Assembly (NCBI RefSeq): GCF_000470775.1
Contig: NC_022438.1
Span: 1,302,001 to 1,366,000, forward strand
Direction: 5' to 3'
Origin: Leifsonia xyli subsp. cynodontis DSM 46306
GTDB taxonomy: Bacteria > Actinomycetota > Actinomycetes > Actinomycetales > Microbacteriaceae
Length of the DNA stretch: 64,000 nucleotides
Positions 48,239 through 58,361 of this stretch are shown here, in pieces; position 1 is the first letter of the stretch, and the number at the start of each line of letters is the position of its first letter. The translations under genes and the position numbers were made by a program. The notes beneath the pieces are model-generated. The model did not search any database. It saw only the letters and a program-made list of their open reading frames with translations, and was not told the DNA's origin.

Positions 48239-49750
48239 CTTGGGTTCTAACGGTCGTTGCAACACCTGGACTTTCTGGGAGTTGTAACGACCGTGGCCCG
48301 TTTAAGGAGCTATTCGAGGGATCGACGCTGTTTCACGCAGGCTGATAAGGACGCGTTCTTCGCGTTGTTCGAGGCGTGTGGGAGCATCACGATCGCGGCG
48401 CGTGAGTTGGGGTTCAACCCGGCGACCTGCGGGACGTGGGTATGGAAGGCCGGCCTGCGCAGCCAGGGGAAAACCGGGACTGGTCCGCATCCAGGAAAGG
48501 AACGCTACTTCCAGTTGCGACGCGATGGCATCTCGCGTCGCGAAGCAGCGGCTGCCGTCGGGGTGAACATCCGCACGGCACGGGATTGGGATAACGGTGT
48601 CCGGAAGACCGCTCATCGCCGCTATTACCCAGATGGTCGGGTCGTCGATTACAAAACAGGTATGACGACGTTTCTTGACGGCACCGAGACAATCTCGCCG
48701 GCGGCGATCTTTCAGCTGGAGAGGAAGCTCGATCCGCGGTTCCTTTCGCTGGAGGAACGTGAGCAGATCCGGGATCTCCTCCGCGATGGGTTGTCACTGC
48801 GGAGCATCGCCGCCCAGCTGCGGCGGTCGCCATCCACGATCAGTCGGGAAATCTCCCGGAACCGGTCCTCGACCGGGATCTATCACCCCTTCGCAGCACA
48901 TCGCTACTCGGCGAAGCGTCGCCCACGGCCAAAGCCGCGAAGACTGGTGACAGAGCTGCGGTTGCGTGCTTTCGTTGAGTCGAAGCTGGCGTTGCGGTGG
49001 TCTCCCGAGCAGATCACTCGAGCCCTGATCCGTCAGTTCCCGGACGACGTTGGGATGCGAGTGGCGACCGAGACGATCTACCAGACGCTCTATCTCCAAG
49101 GACGCGGCCAGCTGCGCCGTGATCTCGCGACAGCGCTGCGTACCGGGCGCGCACGTCGCCGACCGAACCGGGGAACCAACGCACGTCGTTCGCGGTTCGT
49201 CGACCCGATGCTCATGATCTCCGAGCGCCCCGCTGAGGTCGCTGATCGTGCTGTTCCAGGGCATTGGGAAGGCGATCTCATCATCGGCGCTGACCACGCC
49301 AGCGCGATCGGCACCCTCGTCGAGCGAACCACCAGGTTCGTGATGCTCGTCCACCTCCCGACCGACCACGCTGCCGAGACCGTCCGCGATGGCCTCATTC
49401 GGACGATGAGCGGCCTGCCGGCCGAACTGAAGAAGTCGCTGACCTGGGACCAGGGTGCGGAGATGGCCGCCCACAAGACGTTCACGATCGCCACCGACAT
49501 GGACGTCTACTTCTGCGACCCAGCCTCGCCCTGGCAGCGCGGTTCTAACGAGAACACGAACGGGTTGCTGAGGCAGTACTTCCCGAAGGGCACCGACCTC
49601 TCACAGCACTCGCCCGCGGACCTTGCCCGAGTCGCACACGAACTCAACACCCGCCCACGCAAAACGCTCGGCTGGGAAACCCCAGCCCAGCGCCTCGCTA
49701 AACTACCTACCAGCTAATCGTCGTGTTGCAACGACCACTAGAATCCGCCA
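48239..49750 (+). mobile_element. IS30-family insertion sequence, complete copy 3
   Basis: A 1512-bp element, same length and apparently the same sequence as copy 2 but in the opposite orientation. Ends are CTTGGGTTCTAACGG… on the left and …CTAGAATCCGCCA on the right. The flanks are GG on the left and GA on the right, so the 2-bp duplication seen for copy 2 is absent. This suggests that recombination or a deletion changed one side after insertion. It lies between an ABC exporter promoter and a decayed response-regulator gene. Confidence 0.95.
48293..49717 (+). CDS. IS30-family transposase (copy 3)
   Basis: A 474-residue product, residue for residue the same as copy 2, with intact HTH and DDE regions (GHWEGDLIIGADH, TWDQGAEM, GSNENTNGLL). 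GTG 48293 is used as start with GGGAG upstream. No lesion is seen, so it may be active and could also act on the ends of the truncated copy. Confidence 0.93.
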   Translation: MARLRSYSRDRRCFTQADKDAFFALFEACGSITIAARELGFNPATCGTWVWKAGLRSQGKTGTGPHPGKERYFQLRRDGISRREAAAAVGVNIRTARDWDNGVRKTAHRRYYPDGRVVDYKTGMTTFLDGTETISPAAIFQLERKLDPRFLSLEEREQIRDLLRDGLSLRSIAAQLRRSPSTISREISRNRSSTGIYHPFAAHRYSAKRRPRPKPRRLVTELRLRAFVESKLALRWSPEQITRALIRQFPDDVGMRVATETIYQTLYLQGRGQLRRDLATALRTGRARRRPNRGTNARRSRFVDPMLMISERPAEVADRAVPGHWEGDLIIGADHASAIGTLVERTTRFVMLVHLPTDHAAETVRDGLIRTMSGLPAELKKSLTWDQGAEMAAHKTFTIATDMDVYFCDPASPWQRGSNENTNGLLRQYFPKGTDLSQHSPADLARVAHELNTRPRKTLGWETPAQRLAKLPTS

Positions 49751-49785
49751 GACTCATCCCGCGTCCCTCTTGAGGATGACCCCGG

Positions 49786-50464
49786 CTATTCCGCCCCCCG
49801 GTTCAGCCCATGCTCGAAGGCGTACACGACCATATGAACGCGGTCGCGGAGACTCAGTTTGCTCAGGATGCGGCTGATGTGGGTCTTCACGGTGGCTTCG
49901 CTGAGGAACTCGCTCCCGGCGATCTCCGCGTTGCTCAGGCCGCGAGCGGCGAGCACGAAGATCTCCCGCTCCCGGGAGGTCAGCGATGCGGACTCGGCCG
50001 GCGCCGGCTGCGTCGCACGGCCGGTGGAGAAGCGCTCGAAGAGATCCTGGGTTGCCCCCGCCGCGATGACGGCGTTGCCCGCATGCACGGTGCGGATAGC
50101 AGCCAGCAGGAACTCCGGTTCCGCATCCTTCAGGACGAATCCGCTCGCTCCGCCGCGGATGGCGCGCGCGGCCGCTTCGTCCAGGTCGAAGGTGGTGAGC
50201 ACGACGACGCGGGGCGGCGTCCGGCCGTCGCGAGCGGCCTTGCCCGACGATCTCGCCGGTGGCGGCGATACCGTCCATCACCGGCATGCGGATGTCCATC
50301 AGCACCACATCGGGGTTCGTCTCACGCACCAGTTCGACGCCCTCCGCGCCGTTGGCGGCCTCACCGGCGAATTCGAGGTCCTCCTGCGAGCTCACCAGCA
50401 TCCGGACTCCCGTGCGGAACAGCGCCTGGTCGTCCACCAGGACGACGCGGATCGGCGCGGTCAC
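49786..50464 (-). pseudogene. NarL-family response regulator, frameshifted
   Basis: GTG 50464 begins a receiver domain (IRVVLVDDQALFRTGVRMLV, phospho-accepting Asp in DVVLMDIRMPVMDG). At about 50225-50245 (after GEIVGQ) one base is out of register; the expected …TPPRVVVLTTFDLDEAA follows in the next frame with the rest of the receiver (conserved Lys in GFVLKDA) and the LuxR HTH (LTSREREIFVLAARGLSNAEIAGSEFLSEATVKTHISRI). It ends 35 bases from IS copy 3. The start overlaps the kinase stop (GTGA), so this is the partner of the kinase pseudogene. Confidence 0.88.
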
Positions 50465-52349
50465 TCCCGCGCTCCCGGCACCCCGAGGGCAGGCAGGAAC
50501 GCGGAGACCACGAACACTCCCTCGGCGGCGGAAAGCGTGCCGCCGGCGAGGGAGGCGCGCTCGCGCATCCCGGGCAAGCCGTGCCCAATGTGCGGGAGCG
50601 AGCCGGTGATCAAAGGGTCGGCGGGGACGGGCTCCATGGTGTTCCTCACGGTGATGTCGAGACCGGCCTCGCCGCCGGCGCGCACTGTCTTGGCGAGCAC
50701 GACGGTGGCCGGCTGGGTGGTGTCGCCGTGCCGGAGGGCGTTGGTGAGCGCCTGCTGCACGATGCGGTAGGCGGCGATCTGCTGGGCGGCGCCGAGCCCG
50801 TCGAACTCGCCGAGGCGTTCGACGGCGACGGCGAGACCGGCGGCACGGATCTGCTCGACCGTCTGATCGAGGCTCGCGAGCGTCGGCTGGGGGCCCTCCG
50901 GCTGCGACTGTCGCAGTTCGGCGAGCAGGACACGCACATCGGCGAGGGCCGAACGGGCCGTCGCGGCGATGGTCGTCAGCGCCTCGTCGACCGCCTCGGG
51001 CGCGGTGCGGCGGGCGTAGCGCGCGCCGTCGGCCTGCGCGATGACGACCGCGAGCGACATCGTGCATGTCACGAGCGATGCGCGTGCGCTCCTGTTCGAC
51101 CGCCACATCCTGTTCGGCCCGGTTCCGCTCGATCTCGGCGGCCATCTGGGCGGACCGCGAGTAGAGGGCGTTGCGCCAGGTGCGCATGAGGAGGCCGAGC
51201 ACCCAGGAGAGCCCGAGCACGGTCACGCTGACCACGAAGAGGAAAGCGAACTGCAGTGCGAGGCCGGTGAACTGAGACGACAGCAGATCGAAGTAGCCCT
51301 GGGAGAGAGCAGCGCTCAGCGACAGGTAGAGCCCCGCGACGAATGCGCCGACGCCGGCCGAGATCAGGCCCGCGTACCGGACGACCCGATCGCCGTAGGC
51401 GGCCGTCGCGTAGAGCACGATCAGCACGGCGATGTCGCTGATCAGGATGCTGTGCCCGGTCGTCAGCTGGAGCACTGCCGCCAGCCACGCGATCGCGAGC
51501 GCCACGGCCGGCGTCATCCGCCGCAGCGCCACGGCGACCGCGAACACGATCAGGACGAGGACGGTGCTGCGGCCGCCGTCCTCCCACGACATACGCCGAT
51601 GACAGGTCGAACAGCAGGCAGAACGGGACGAACGCGATCGCTCCGCCGATGTCGAAGGTCAGCTGGCGCCGGGTCAGCCGCCGCACCAGTCCAGCGCTCT
51701 GCGGGTCCTCCGCGGTCGGCAGCATCCCACCGGAGGACGCGAGCCACATGAGCACGCTCCGCCCGTGTCCCTCCGCCGTCCGCTGCCGCGACGCCAGGAA
51801 GCCGAGCAGCCACCCCGACACGAACACCACCGCAAGCAGCAAGCTCATCAGCACGACCCCGACGCCCTGACTAGGGTAGTACCCGGCGATGACCGGACCG
51901 AATCGCGGAAACTTCACCTCCCCGCGCACGCTGAACAGATACGCGACCACCGGCGACCACAGGAGGGCCGACACGAAACCCAGCCAGCGGAGCGCGCGCC
52001 CGCCGTGCGACGCGATGCCGAACAGCGCTGCGGTGACCGCCACGGCCGAGATGAGCTGGAAAGCGGCCGGGAGCGACTCCATCTCGGTCAGCTCCGCCAG
52101 CAGGCCCAGCCAGACCAGCGCCAGGACCGCCCCCGGCAGCACACGCGAGAGCGGGACACTCGCCGCATAGAGGACCATCGCCAGCGCGGCCGAGAGGTCC
52201 AACGGGAGACCGGTGATCAGCCACGCTGCGAACAGCGCGAGCGCGAGCGCAGGCTCGAGCACCCAGCGGTACCGCTCCAGCGCGCTCAGGAGACGGGGTC
52301 CGGTCGGCCATCCTCCTACGGTACGGGCCCGGATGCCGTGGGGCGGCAT
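50461..52349 (-). pseudogene. NarL-family sensor histidine kinase, two frameshifts
   Basis: The N-terminal part (52349 to about 51600) has five or so membrane segments (LEPALALALFAAWLITGL, AVTAALFGIASHGG, GVVLMSLLLAVVFVSGWLLGFL). A frame change at about 51590 leads to four or five more segments and a DHp start, EQERTRIARDMHDV. A small deletion at about 51060-51070 then removes the residues after the phospho-accepting His (MHD|…SLAVVIAQADGARY) and shifts the frame again; the ATPase domain (QALTNALRHGD N-box, GHGLPGMRERASLAGG) follows. The membrane region is about twice the usual length, so a fusion of two kinase N-termini is possible. The true start is unclear. Confidence 0.82.
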
Positions 52350-52436
52350 CCGGACCCGCGAATCATCCTCGGGATGTACACCGCGAGCAGCGGGTGCGAG
52401 ACCTCCAGGCTCTCGGCGAGCTGCTGCCGGAGGGGC

Positions 52437-53990
52437 TCAGAACCAGAACGTCTGATTCGTCCCGCCTGTGCAGCGATACCCGGCGACGTTCCCGTTCTCC
52501 TGGACCGTTGCGCAGACATCGTCCGCCATACGCGTGCGGAGTTCGCCTTCGGGAGTGGTCGTCCATTTCTGATTGATCCCGCCGGTGCAAGCCCAGAGGA
52601 TGATCGGGGTGCCGTTCGCGCTCGAGGAGCCGCTGAGATCGAGACACTGCTTGTCGTCGCGGCTGCGAATCGTTCCGTCGGGCAGCATCTTCCAGCCCAG
52701 GTCGGGAACCGACGACCGGGTCGCCACCGGGGTCTGCGATCTCACGCTCGCGTCCGCCCAGAGATAGGTTCCCGGTCTCCGGGTCATGATCGACTGCGGC
52801 TGGACGCTGACGAACTCCTGGTCGGCGTCTCGTGAGCAGGGGGCGGTCACCAGACGAGCGCCGGGGTACGTGCTGTGATCGGACGTGGCCAGGCAGAGTC
52901 CGGTTGCCTCGTTCTTGAGATGGCCGTCCACTTGGCTCCAGACCCGGTTCGACGCCGATGAGCACGAGGCGAGAGCGACCCGCTTGCCATGCCAGAACGT
53001 CTCGGGCTCTTCGGTGAGGCACCACCGATCGTTCGTGGTGCGGATGGTGCCGTCAGAGCGCAGAAGCCAGTCGTGCGCATCGTCCGACTGGGCGGGTTGC
53101 AGGCGGATCGCCGAACTCCAGAAGCTCGCGTCGGGAGTGACCGCGAGTGCGTTCGGTTTCGAAAGAAGCGCAACCGGTTTCAGCTTCGCGTGGCTCGCGA
53201 GGAATGCGGAGCCGTCATCGTTGATGCGGAGCACCGCATTGGTGCATGCGAACTTGTACCTGTTCAGGTACGAGTACCGGAAGGATTTCCCATCGACCTG
53301 GAAAGGCCCGAAGGTCACATCGCTGTCCTCCAGCTTCGCGCACTGCTCGCCGGGCTCGCTCAGCTGATAGAACCCGACCCACCCCCGCAACGGCAAGAGC
53401 CGAGTCCCGCCGTTCGCGAACCGGAGGGTGCCCAGAGCGGTCTCGGTGCCGTCGGAGCCATCGACGACAGACGCGCGCCACCAGCCCGCGCGATCCGCGA
53501 CGGCAGCGATTTTGAGCGCGTAGGTCCGCCCGGCCTGCCAAGTTTTCCAGATGCGGGCACTCGCCTCGCTCTTCCCGTCCAGCGGGCCGACGCACTGGCC
53601 GCCGTCCGTCGCGGAGGGCTCGCATCCCGTCACACCCTGTGTGGAGAAGAGCCAGAGGTTGCGGCCCGACCCGTCTTCGGTGCTCTGGAAGCCGATGCTG
53701 CCGAGCTGGTTTCCAACCTGAAACTGATGGCTCCAGAAAGTCTGGGCGTCCTTGGAGGGTTTCAGCCCCACAGTGGTGGTGAACACTGCCGACTGACCGG
53801 TCGGATGAGCCGCGGATTCCGTGTAGAGCGCGGGCGTGTCGCTGGCAGCGATGGCTGTTCCCGGAATGAGCGCCGGGGCGGCGATTCCGAGGGAGCCCCC
53901 GATGAGGACGAGCGCGAGCGCCGAGGCGGAGCGGCTGCGGCCCCGCCCGCCGTCGCTCCCGGGCGATCCCGAACCGAACTTCTTGAACAT
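52437..53990 (-). CDS. Secreted protein with ricin-type beta-trefoil lectin domains
   Basis: A 517-residue protein. Signal peptide (SASALALVLIGGSLGIAAPAL … AIAA, cleavage near residue 48). Middle part (about 55-250) resembles a laminin-G-like beta-sandwich: FWSHQFQVGNQLGSIGFQ, WKTWQAGRTYALKIAAV. Then one or two ricin-B modules with the carbohydrate-binding QxW-like repeats (NRVWSQVDGH, LCLATSDHS, KQCLDLSGSS, NQKWTTTPEG, NQTFWF). It should bind sugars outside the cell, perhaps plant cell-wall glycans. No catalytic motif is seen. Confidence 0.83.
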   Translation of the reverse strand: MFKKFGSGSPGSDGGRGRSRSASALALVLIGGSLGIAAPALIPGTAIAASDTPALYTESAAHPTGQSAVFTTTVGLKPSKDAQTFWSHQFQVGNQLGSIGFQSTEDGSGRNLWLFSTQGVTGCEPSATDGGQCVGPLDGKSEASARIWKTWQAGRTYALKIAAVADRAGWWRASVVDGSDGTETALGTLRFANGGTRLLPLRGWVGFYQLSEPGEQCAKLEDSDVTFGPFQVDGKSFRYSYLNRYKFACTNAVLRINDDGSAFLASHAKLKPVALLSKPNALAVTPDASFWSSAIRLQPAQSDDAHDWLLRSDGTIRTTNDRWCLTEEPETFWHGKRVALASCSSASNRVWSQVDGHLKNEATGLCLATSDHSTYPGARLVTAPCSRDADQEFVSVQPQSIMTRRPGTYLWADASVRSQTPVATRSSVPDLGWKMLPDGTIRSRDDKQCLDLSGSSSANGTPIILWACTGGINQKWTTTPEGELRTRMADDVCATVQENGNVAGYRCTGGTNQTFWF

Positions 53991-54181
53991 GGTCGCACCC
54001 CTTCTTCGTGGCAGATTGGCGATTCACGCTAACCGTGAGCGCCGAAGCGGCAGTGCGCGTGTCCGGGGGCGAGGGAGGAGGATCGGCGGGGAAATGAGTG
54101 GAAGCCCCCTGCGCTGAGTGCCGGAGTCGCATGACATCGTTCGGGCGGGAGCGACCGGAACCCGACGAGAACCGCAGCCCT
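53991..54181. repeat. Degenerate relative of the 39884 repeat
   Basis: At about 54070-54105 the string AGGGAGGAGGATCGGCGGGG then AAATGAGTGG closely follows the internal part of the element at 40006-40035 (AGGGAGGAGATCGGCGTGGG then AAATGCGGGG), with a single extra G. No gene is supported in this gap. Confidence 0.5.
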
Positions 54182-55075
54182 CTAGAACCCGAGCCGCCCC
54201 AGCTGCTTCGGGTCCCGCTGCCAGTCCTTCGCCACCTTCACCCGGATCGACAGGAAAACGTGCCGCTCGAGCAGCGCCTCGATGGGTTCTCGCGCCGTGG
54301 CGCCGACCTCCCGGATTCGGCGGCCACCTTTGCCGATCACGATGGCCTTCTGACTATCACGTTCGACGAAGAGGTTCGCGTAGATCTCGAGGAGGTCTTT
54401 GTCGTCGCGTTCGATCAGATCGTCGATGGTCACGGCCAGGGAGTGCGGCAGCTCGTCCTCGGCACCATCGAGCACGGCCTCGCGGATGTATTCGGCGATG
54501 CGGTCCTCCACGCCCTCATCGGTGACGGCTTCGTCCGGGTACAGCGGGCCGGGCGAGACCCGCAGCAGTCTCATCAGCTCGGTGGTGAGAGTGTCCAGCT
54601 GGATGCCGCGCGCCGCCGAGACCGGCACGATCGCCTCCCACTCCCGCAGCGCCGACACCGCGAGCAACTGCTCGGCCACCTGCGTCTTCCTCGCGGAGTC
54701 GATCTTGGTGACGATCGCGACCTTCTTGGCGCGCGGGTAGTCGTCCAGCTGCTCGTTGATGAAGCGGTCGCCCGGGCCGATCCTCTCGTCGGCGGGCACG
54801 CAGAAGCCTATGACGTCGACATCCCCGAGCGTCGATTGCACGAGCGTGTTGAGCCGCTCGCCGAGCAGCGTCCGCGGCCGGTGGACGCCGGGGGTGTCGA
54901 CCAGGACGAGCTGGCCCTCCCTCCGGTGCGCGATCCCGCGGATCGCACGGCGGGTCGTCTGAGGCTTCGAGCTCGTGATGGCGATCTTCTCGCCCACCAG
55001 AGCGTTGGTCAATGTCGACTTGCCGACATTCGGCCGACCGACGAACGAGACGAATCCGGCGCGGTAATCGGTCAC
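54182..55075 (-). CDS. era: GTPase Era
   Basis: A 297-residue GTPase required for 16S rRNA maturation and 30S assembly. G1 GRPNVGKST, G2 region SSKPQTTRRAI, G3 DTPG, G4 TKID, then the C-terminal KH domain (IVIGKGGRRIREVGATAREPIE). ATG 55075 overlaps the stop of the upstream corC/hlyC gene by four bases. It is last in the reverse-strand series that starts at hrcA. Confidence 0.97.
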   Translation of the reverse strand: MTDYRAGFVSFVGRPNVGKSTLTNALVGEKIAITSSKPQTTRRAIRGIAHRREGQLVLVDTPGVHRPRTLLGERLNTLVQSTLGDVDVIGFCVPADERIGPGDRFINEQLDDYPRAKKVAIVTKIDSARKTQVAEQLLAVSALREWEAIVPVSAARGIQLDTLTTELMRLLRVSPGPLYPDEAVTDEGVEDRIAEYIREAVLDGAEDELPHSLAVTIDDLIERDDKDLLEIYANLFVERDSQKAIVIGKGGRRIREVGATAREPIEALLERHVFLSIRVKVAKDWQRDPKQLGRLGF

Positions 55076-56421
55076 GGTCGCGGCTCCTTCTGCTGCTTGT
55101 TCCTGTCGTTCCTGTGCTTGTCGTTCCTGGCGGCGCGGTCCGGCTTCTCGGCGGGTTCGGGCAGTGCCGCAGTGTCCCGCTCCACCAGCACGCTCGCGAC
55201 GTGCTTGTGCCGTCCCTCGATGCGATCCACCGTGAAGCGCAGACCGTGCGCGGCCACCGTCGAACCGACCTCTGCGAGCCGGCCGAGGGCCTTGGCGACA
55301 AGGCCGCCGACGCTGTCGACATCCTCGTCCTCGATCTCCAGATCGAACAGTTCGCCCAGATCGTCGATCGGCAGGCGTGTCGCGACCCGGTAGCGGCCGT
55401 CGCCGACCTCCTGCACGAGGGCGACCTCCTGGTCGTACTCGTCCGAGATGTCTCCGACGAGCTCCTCGATGAGGTCCTCCAGGGTCACCAGTCCGGCAAT
55501 GCCGCCGTACTCGTCCACGACCATCGCAAGGTGGTTCGACTCGCGCTGCATCTCGCGCAGCAGGGCGTCCGCTTTCTGCGACTCCGGTACGAAGAGGGCC
55601 GGCCGCACCAGCTCATCGAGCGCGATCGCGTCCAGACCGAGCATGCTCTCGAAACTGAGCTTCGCCGCATCCTTGAGGTAGAGGATGCCGACCACGTCGT
55701 CCGGATCGTCGTCGATGACCGGGATGCGGGAGACGCCTTTAGAGAAGAACAGCCCCATCGCGGTGCCGAGACCGGCGCTCTTGTCGACGGTGATCATGTC
55801 CGTGCGCGGGAGCATGACCTCGCGCACGACCGTGTCGCTGAACTCGAAGATCGAGTGGATGAGCTCGCGGTCGTCCTCCTCCAGCACGTCGAACTCGGTC
55901 GCCTCGTCCACGATGCTGAGCAGTTGCTCCTCGCTCGTGACCGGAGCCGACCGGGCACGCGACGGCGTCACCCGGTTGCCGAGGGCGACCAGACCGCCCG
56001 GTATCGGGCCGAGCACGATGCAGACGATGCGCACCAGCGGCGCGGCGCGGCGCAGCAGCAGCGTCGAGTTCGCCCGTCCCACACTGCGCGGGCTCGCGCC
56101 GACGAGGACGAACGAGACGCCCGTCATGATCAGCGCCGACAGGAGGAGCGAGATCCACCACTCCTCGAAGATCTGCTCGAAGGCGAGCGTCACCAGCACC
56201 GCGGCGGTCGTCTCGGCGATGATCCGGCTGAAGCTGACAGCGTTGAAGTAGGGGCCCGGGTCTTCCGCGATCGCCGCGAGCGATTTGCTGGCGCGCGAGG
56301 TCTCCGCCAGATCGGCGATGTCACCGCGGGACTGCACGGCCAGGGCGGCTTCGACGGCGGCCATCAGACCGCCGAACGCCACCAGGGCGAATGCGACGAC
56401 GAAGAACAGCGCGGCGAGCAT
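55072..56421 (-). CDS. HlyC/CorC (CNNM-type) transporter-family protein
   Basis: A 449-residue membrane protein: CNNM (DUF21) region with four hydrophobic segments ([42 protein letters not shown]), two CBS domains ([31 protein letters not shown], with [16 protein letters not shown]), and a C-terminal CorC_HlyC domain ([14 protein letters not shown]). It is implicated in Mg/Co homeostasis; older ‘haemolysin’ names are misleading. Confidence 0.92.
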   Translation of the reverse strand: MLAALFFVVAFALVAFGGLMAAVEAALAVQSRGDIADLAETSRASKSLAAIAEDPGPYFNAVSFSRIIAETTAAVLVTLAFEQIFEEWWISLLLSALIMTGVSFVLVGASPRSVGRANSTLLLRRAAPLVRIVCIVLGPIPGGLVALGNRVTPSRARSAPVTSEEQLLSIVDEATEFDVLEEDDRELIHSIFEFSDTVVREVMLPRTDMITVDKSAGLGTAMGLFFSKGVSRIPVIDDDPDDVVGILYLKDAAKLSFESMLGLDAIALDELVRPALFVPESQKADALLREMQRESNHLAMVVDEYGGIAGLVTLEDLIEELVGDISDEYDQEVALVQEVGDGRYRVATRLPIDDLGELFDLEIEDEDVDSVGGLVAKALGRLAEVGSTVAAHGLRFTVDRIEGRHKHVASVLVERDTAALPEPAEKPDRAARNDKHRNDRNKQQKEPRP

Positions 56422-56430
56422 CGCCGCCGC

Positions 56431-56892
56431 CTAGCGCTGCCGGTCGTAGCGGGCGAAGCCCACCAGGATGTCGCGCTGGATGCTGAACATCTCCCGCTCC
56501 TCTGCCGGTTCGGCGTGGTCGAAGCCGAGCAGATGCAGGATGCCGTGCGTCGTCAGGAGCAGCAGCTCGTCCATCAGAGCGTGGCCCGCGGTTTCCGCCT
56601 GGATCTGCGCCACCTGCGGGCAGAGCACCACATCGCCCAGCAGACCCGCGGGCGATGGCTCGTCCTCTGTGCCGGGGCGCAGCTCGTCCATCGGGAAGCT
56701 GAGCACATCGGTCGGGCCGGGTTCGTCCATCCACTGCACATGCAGCTGCTCCATCGCCGCCTCGTCCACCAGCAGGATCGCCAGCTCGGCGTCCGGGTGG
56801 ACGTGCATGATGTCGAAGGCGTACCCCGCGAGCCGCTGCAACATCGCCTCGTCCGCAGCGATCGCAGACTCGTTGTTGACTTCGATACTCAT
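56431..56892 (-). CDS. ybeY: Endoribonuclease YbeY
   Basis: A 153-residue metalloprotein with the diagnostic H-x3-H-x5-H site (HGILHLLGFDH, about residues 114-124) and VDEAAMEQLHVQWM and DVLSFPMDE upstream. It matures rRNA and helps in 70S quality control. ATG overlaps the phoH stop by four bases. Confidence 0.96.
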   Translation of the reverse strand: MSIEVNNESAIAADEAMLQRLAGYAFDIMHVHPDAELAILLVDEAAMEQLHVQWMDEPGPTDVLSFPMDELRPGTEDEPSPAGLLGDVVLCPQVAQIQAETAGHALMDELLLLTTHGILHLLGFDHAEPAEEREMFSIQRDILVGFARYDRQR

Positions 56893-57992
56893 TTACTCGG
56901 ACCCTGTCGTCGCTTGGTGAGGTGGTCGCGCGGCGTCCCGGAACGGCGCTCGGCGCGGGCCGCGAACTCGGCCGCCTGCTCGCGCTCGTGCTGCCGAGCC
57001 TGCTGTTTGGCGTCGTATTCGGTGTAGGCGTCCACAATCCGGCCGACGAGGCTGTGGCGCACGACATCGTCGCTGGTCAATTGGGCGAAGTGGATGTCGT
57101 CGATCCCTTTCAGCACGCGTGTCACCAGCCGCAGTCCGCTCGCAGCGTTCGGAAGGTCGATCTGGGTGATGTCGCCGGTGACGACCATCCGCGCGTTGAA
57201 GCCAAGCCGCGTGAGGAACATCTTCATCTGCTCGAGCGTGGTGTTCTGCGCCTCGTCCAGGATGATGAACGAGTCGTTCAGCGTGCGTCCGCGCATGTAG
57301 GCCAGCGGCGCGACCTCGATCGTGCCCGTGGCCAGCAGCTTCGGAACCAGCTCGGGGTCCATCATCTCGTTGAGGGCATCGTAGAGCGGGCGGAGATAGG
57401 GGTCGATCTTGTCCGTGAGGGTCCCCGGCAAATAGCCGAGCCGCTCGCCCGCTTCGATGGCCGGCCGCGTCAGGATGATGCGGGTGACCTCTTTGCGCTG
57501 AAGCGCCTGCACCGCCTTGGCCATCGCGAGATACGTCTTCCCGGTTCCGGCCGGGCCGATCCCGAACACGATCGTGTTGTGGTCGATCGCGTCCACATAC
57601 TCGCTCTGCCCGAGCGTCTTGGGGCGGATGCTCTTGCCGCGCGCGGTCAGGATGGCCTGGCCGAGCACGTCCGATGGGCTCAGATTCAGCCCGCTCTGGA
57701 GCATCTTCGCAGAGTTCGCGACGTCCGCCGGGCCGATGTCCTGGCCGCCACGCACCAGCTGCAACAGCTCCTCGACCAGGCGCCGGGCCGCTTCGACCTG
57801 CGCCGGGTCGCCGGTCAGGGTGATCTCGTTGCCGCGGACGTGAACGCTCACCAGCGGGAACTGCCGTTCCAGCATGGTCAGCAGCCGATCCTGCGGCCCG
57901 AGCAGCCGGACCATCTGGATGCCGTCGACGCTCAGATGCGTCTCGGCCGCGCCCTCGGGGCTCAGCGGCGGTGTCGGTTCACTTCTTGGCAA
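56889..57992 (-). CDS. phoH: PhoH-family ATPase
   Basis: A 367-residue protein: N-terminal KH-like region (VHVRGNEITLTGDPAQVE) then the ATPase domain with Walker A GPAGTGKTYLAMAKAV, FIILDEAQNTT (Walker B) and VVTGDITQIDLP. The C-terminal tail is basic. It is thought to act with YbeY in RNA metabolism. Lies between the HIT and ybeY genes with short overlaps at both ends. Confidence 0.94.
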   Translation of the reverse strand: MPRSEPTPPLSPEGAAETHLSVDGIQMVRLLGPQDRLLTMLERQFPLVSVHVRGNEITLTGDPAQVEAARRLVEELLQLVRGGQDIGPADVANSAKMLQSGLNLSPSDVLGQAILTARGKSIRPKTLGQSEYVDAIDHNTIVFGIGPAGTGKTYLAMAKAVQALQRKEVTRIILTRPAIEAGERLGYLPGTLTDKIDPYLRPLYDALNEMMDPELVPKLLATGTIEVAPLAYMRGRTLNDSFIILDEAQNTTLEQMKMFLTRLGFNARMVVTGDITQIDLPNAASGLRLVTRVLKGIDDIHFAQLTSDDVVRHSLVGRIVDAYTEYDAKQQARQHEREQAAEFAARAERRSGTPRDHLTKRRQGPSK

Positions 57993-58347
57993 GGCTTCCT
58001 TCCTCGAGCCCGCCGGCCGGCGTGCCCAGAACGTGAGCGTGGACGTGGAACACGGTCTGCCCCGCGTTCGCCCCGGTGTTGAAGATCAGGCGGAAGTCGC
58101 CGTCCGCGTACACGGCGGCGAGCGATTTGGCGGTGGCGACCAGTTCGGCGAGCAGTCCCGGGTCCCCCGCGGCGAGTTCGACGACGTCGCGATACTGTTC
58201 GGTCTTGGGGACGACCAGGAGATGCACGGGCGCCTGCGGGGCGATGTCCTTGAACGCGATCAGCCGCTCGCCGTCGTACACCACGTCGGCCGGGATCTCT
58301 CCCGCGATGATGCGAGTGAAGACCGACCTCTCATCCTGCTCCGTCAT
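57979..58347 (-). CDS. HIT-family (histidine triad) nucleotide-binding protein
   Basis: A 122-residue HINT-type protein: FTRIIAGEIPADVVYD near the start, FKDIAPQAPVHLLVVPK, and the histidine triad HVHAHVLG. It hydrolyses AMP-linked amides in related proteins. ATG 58347 (MTEQDERS) is preferred over ATG 58356; an AGGATGG ribosome site precedes it. Overlaps phoH by 14 bases. Confidence 0.94.
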   Translation of the reverse strand: MTEQDERSVFTRIIAGEIPADVVYDGERLIAFKDIAPQAPVHLLVVPKTEQYRDVVELAAGDPGLLAELVATAKSLAAVYADGDFRLIFNTGANAGQTVFHVHAHVLGTPAGGLEEGSLAKK

Positions 58348-58361
58348 AGCATCCATCCTAT

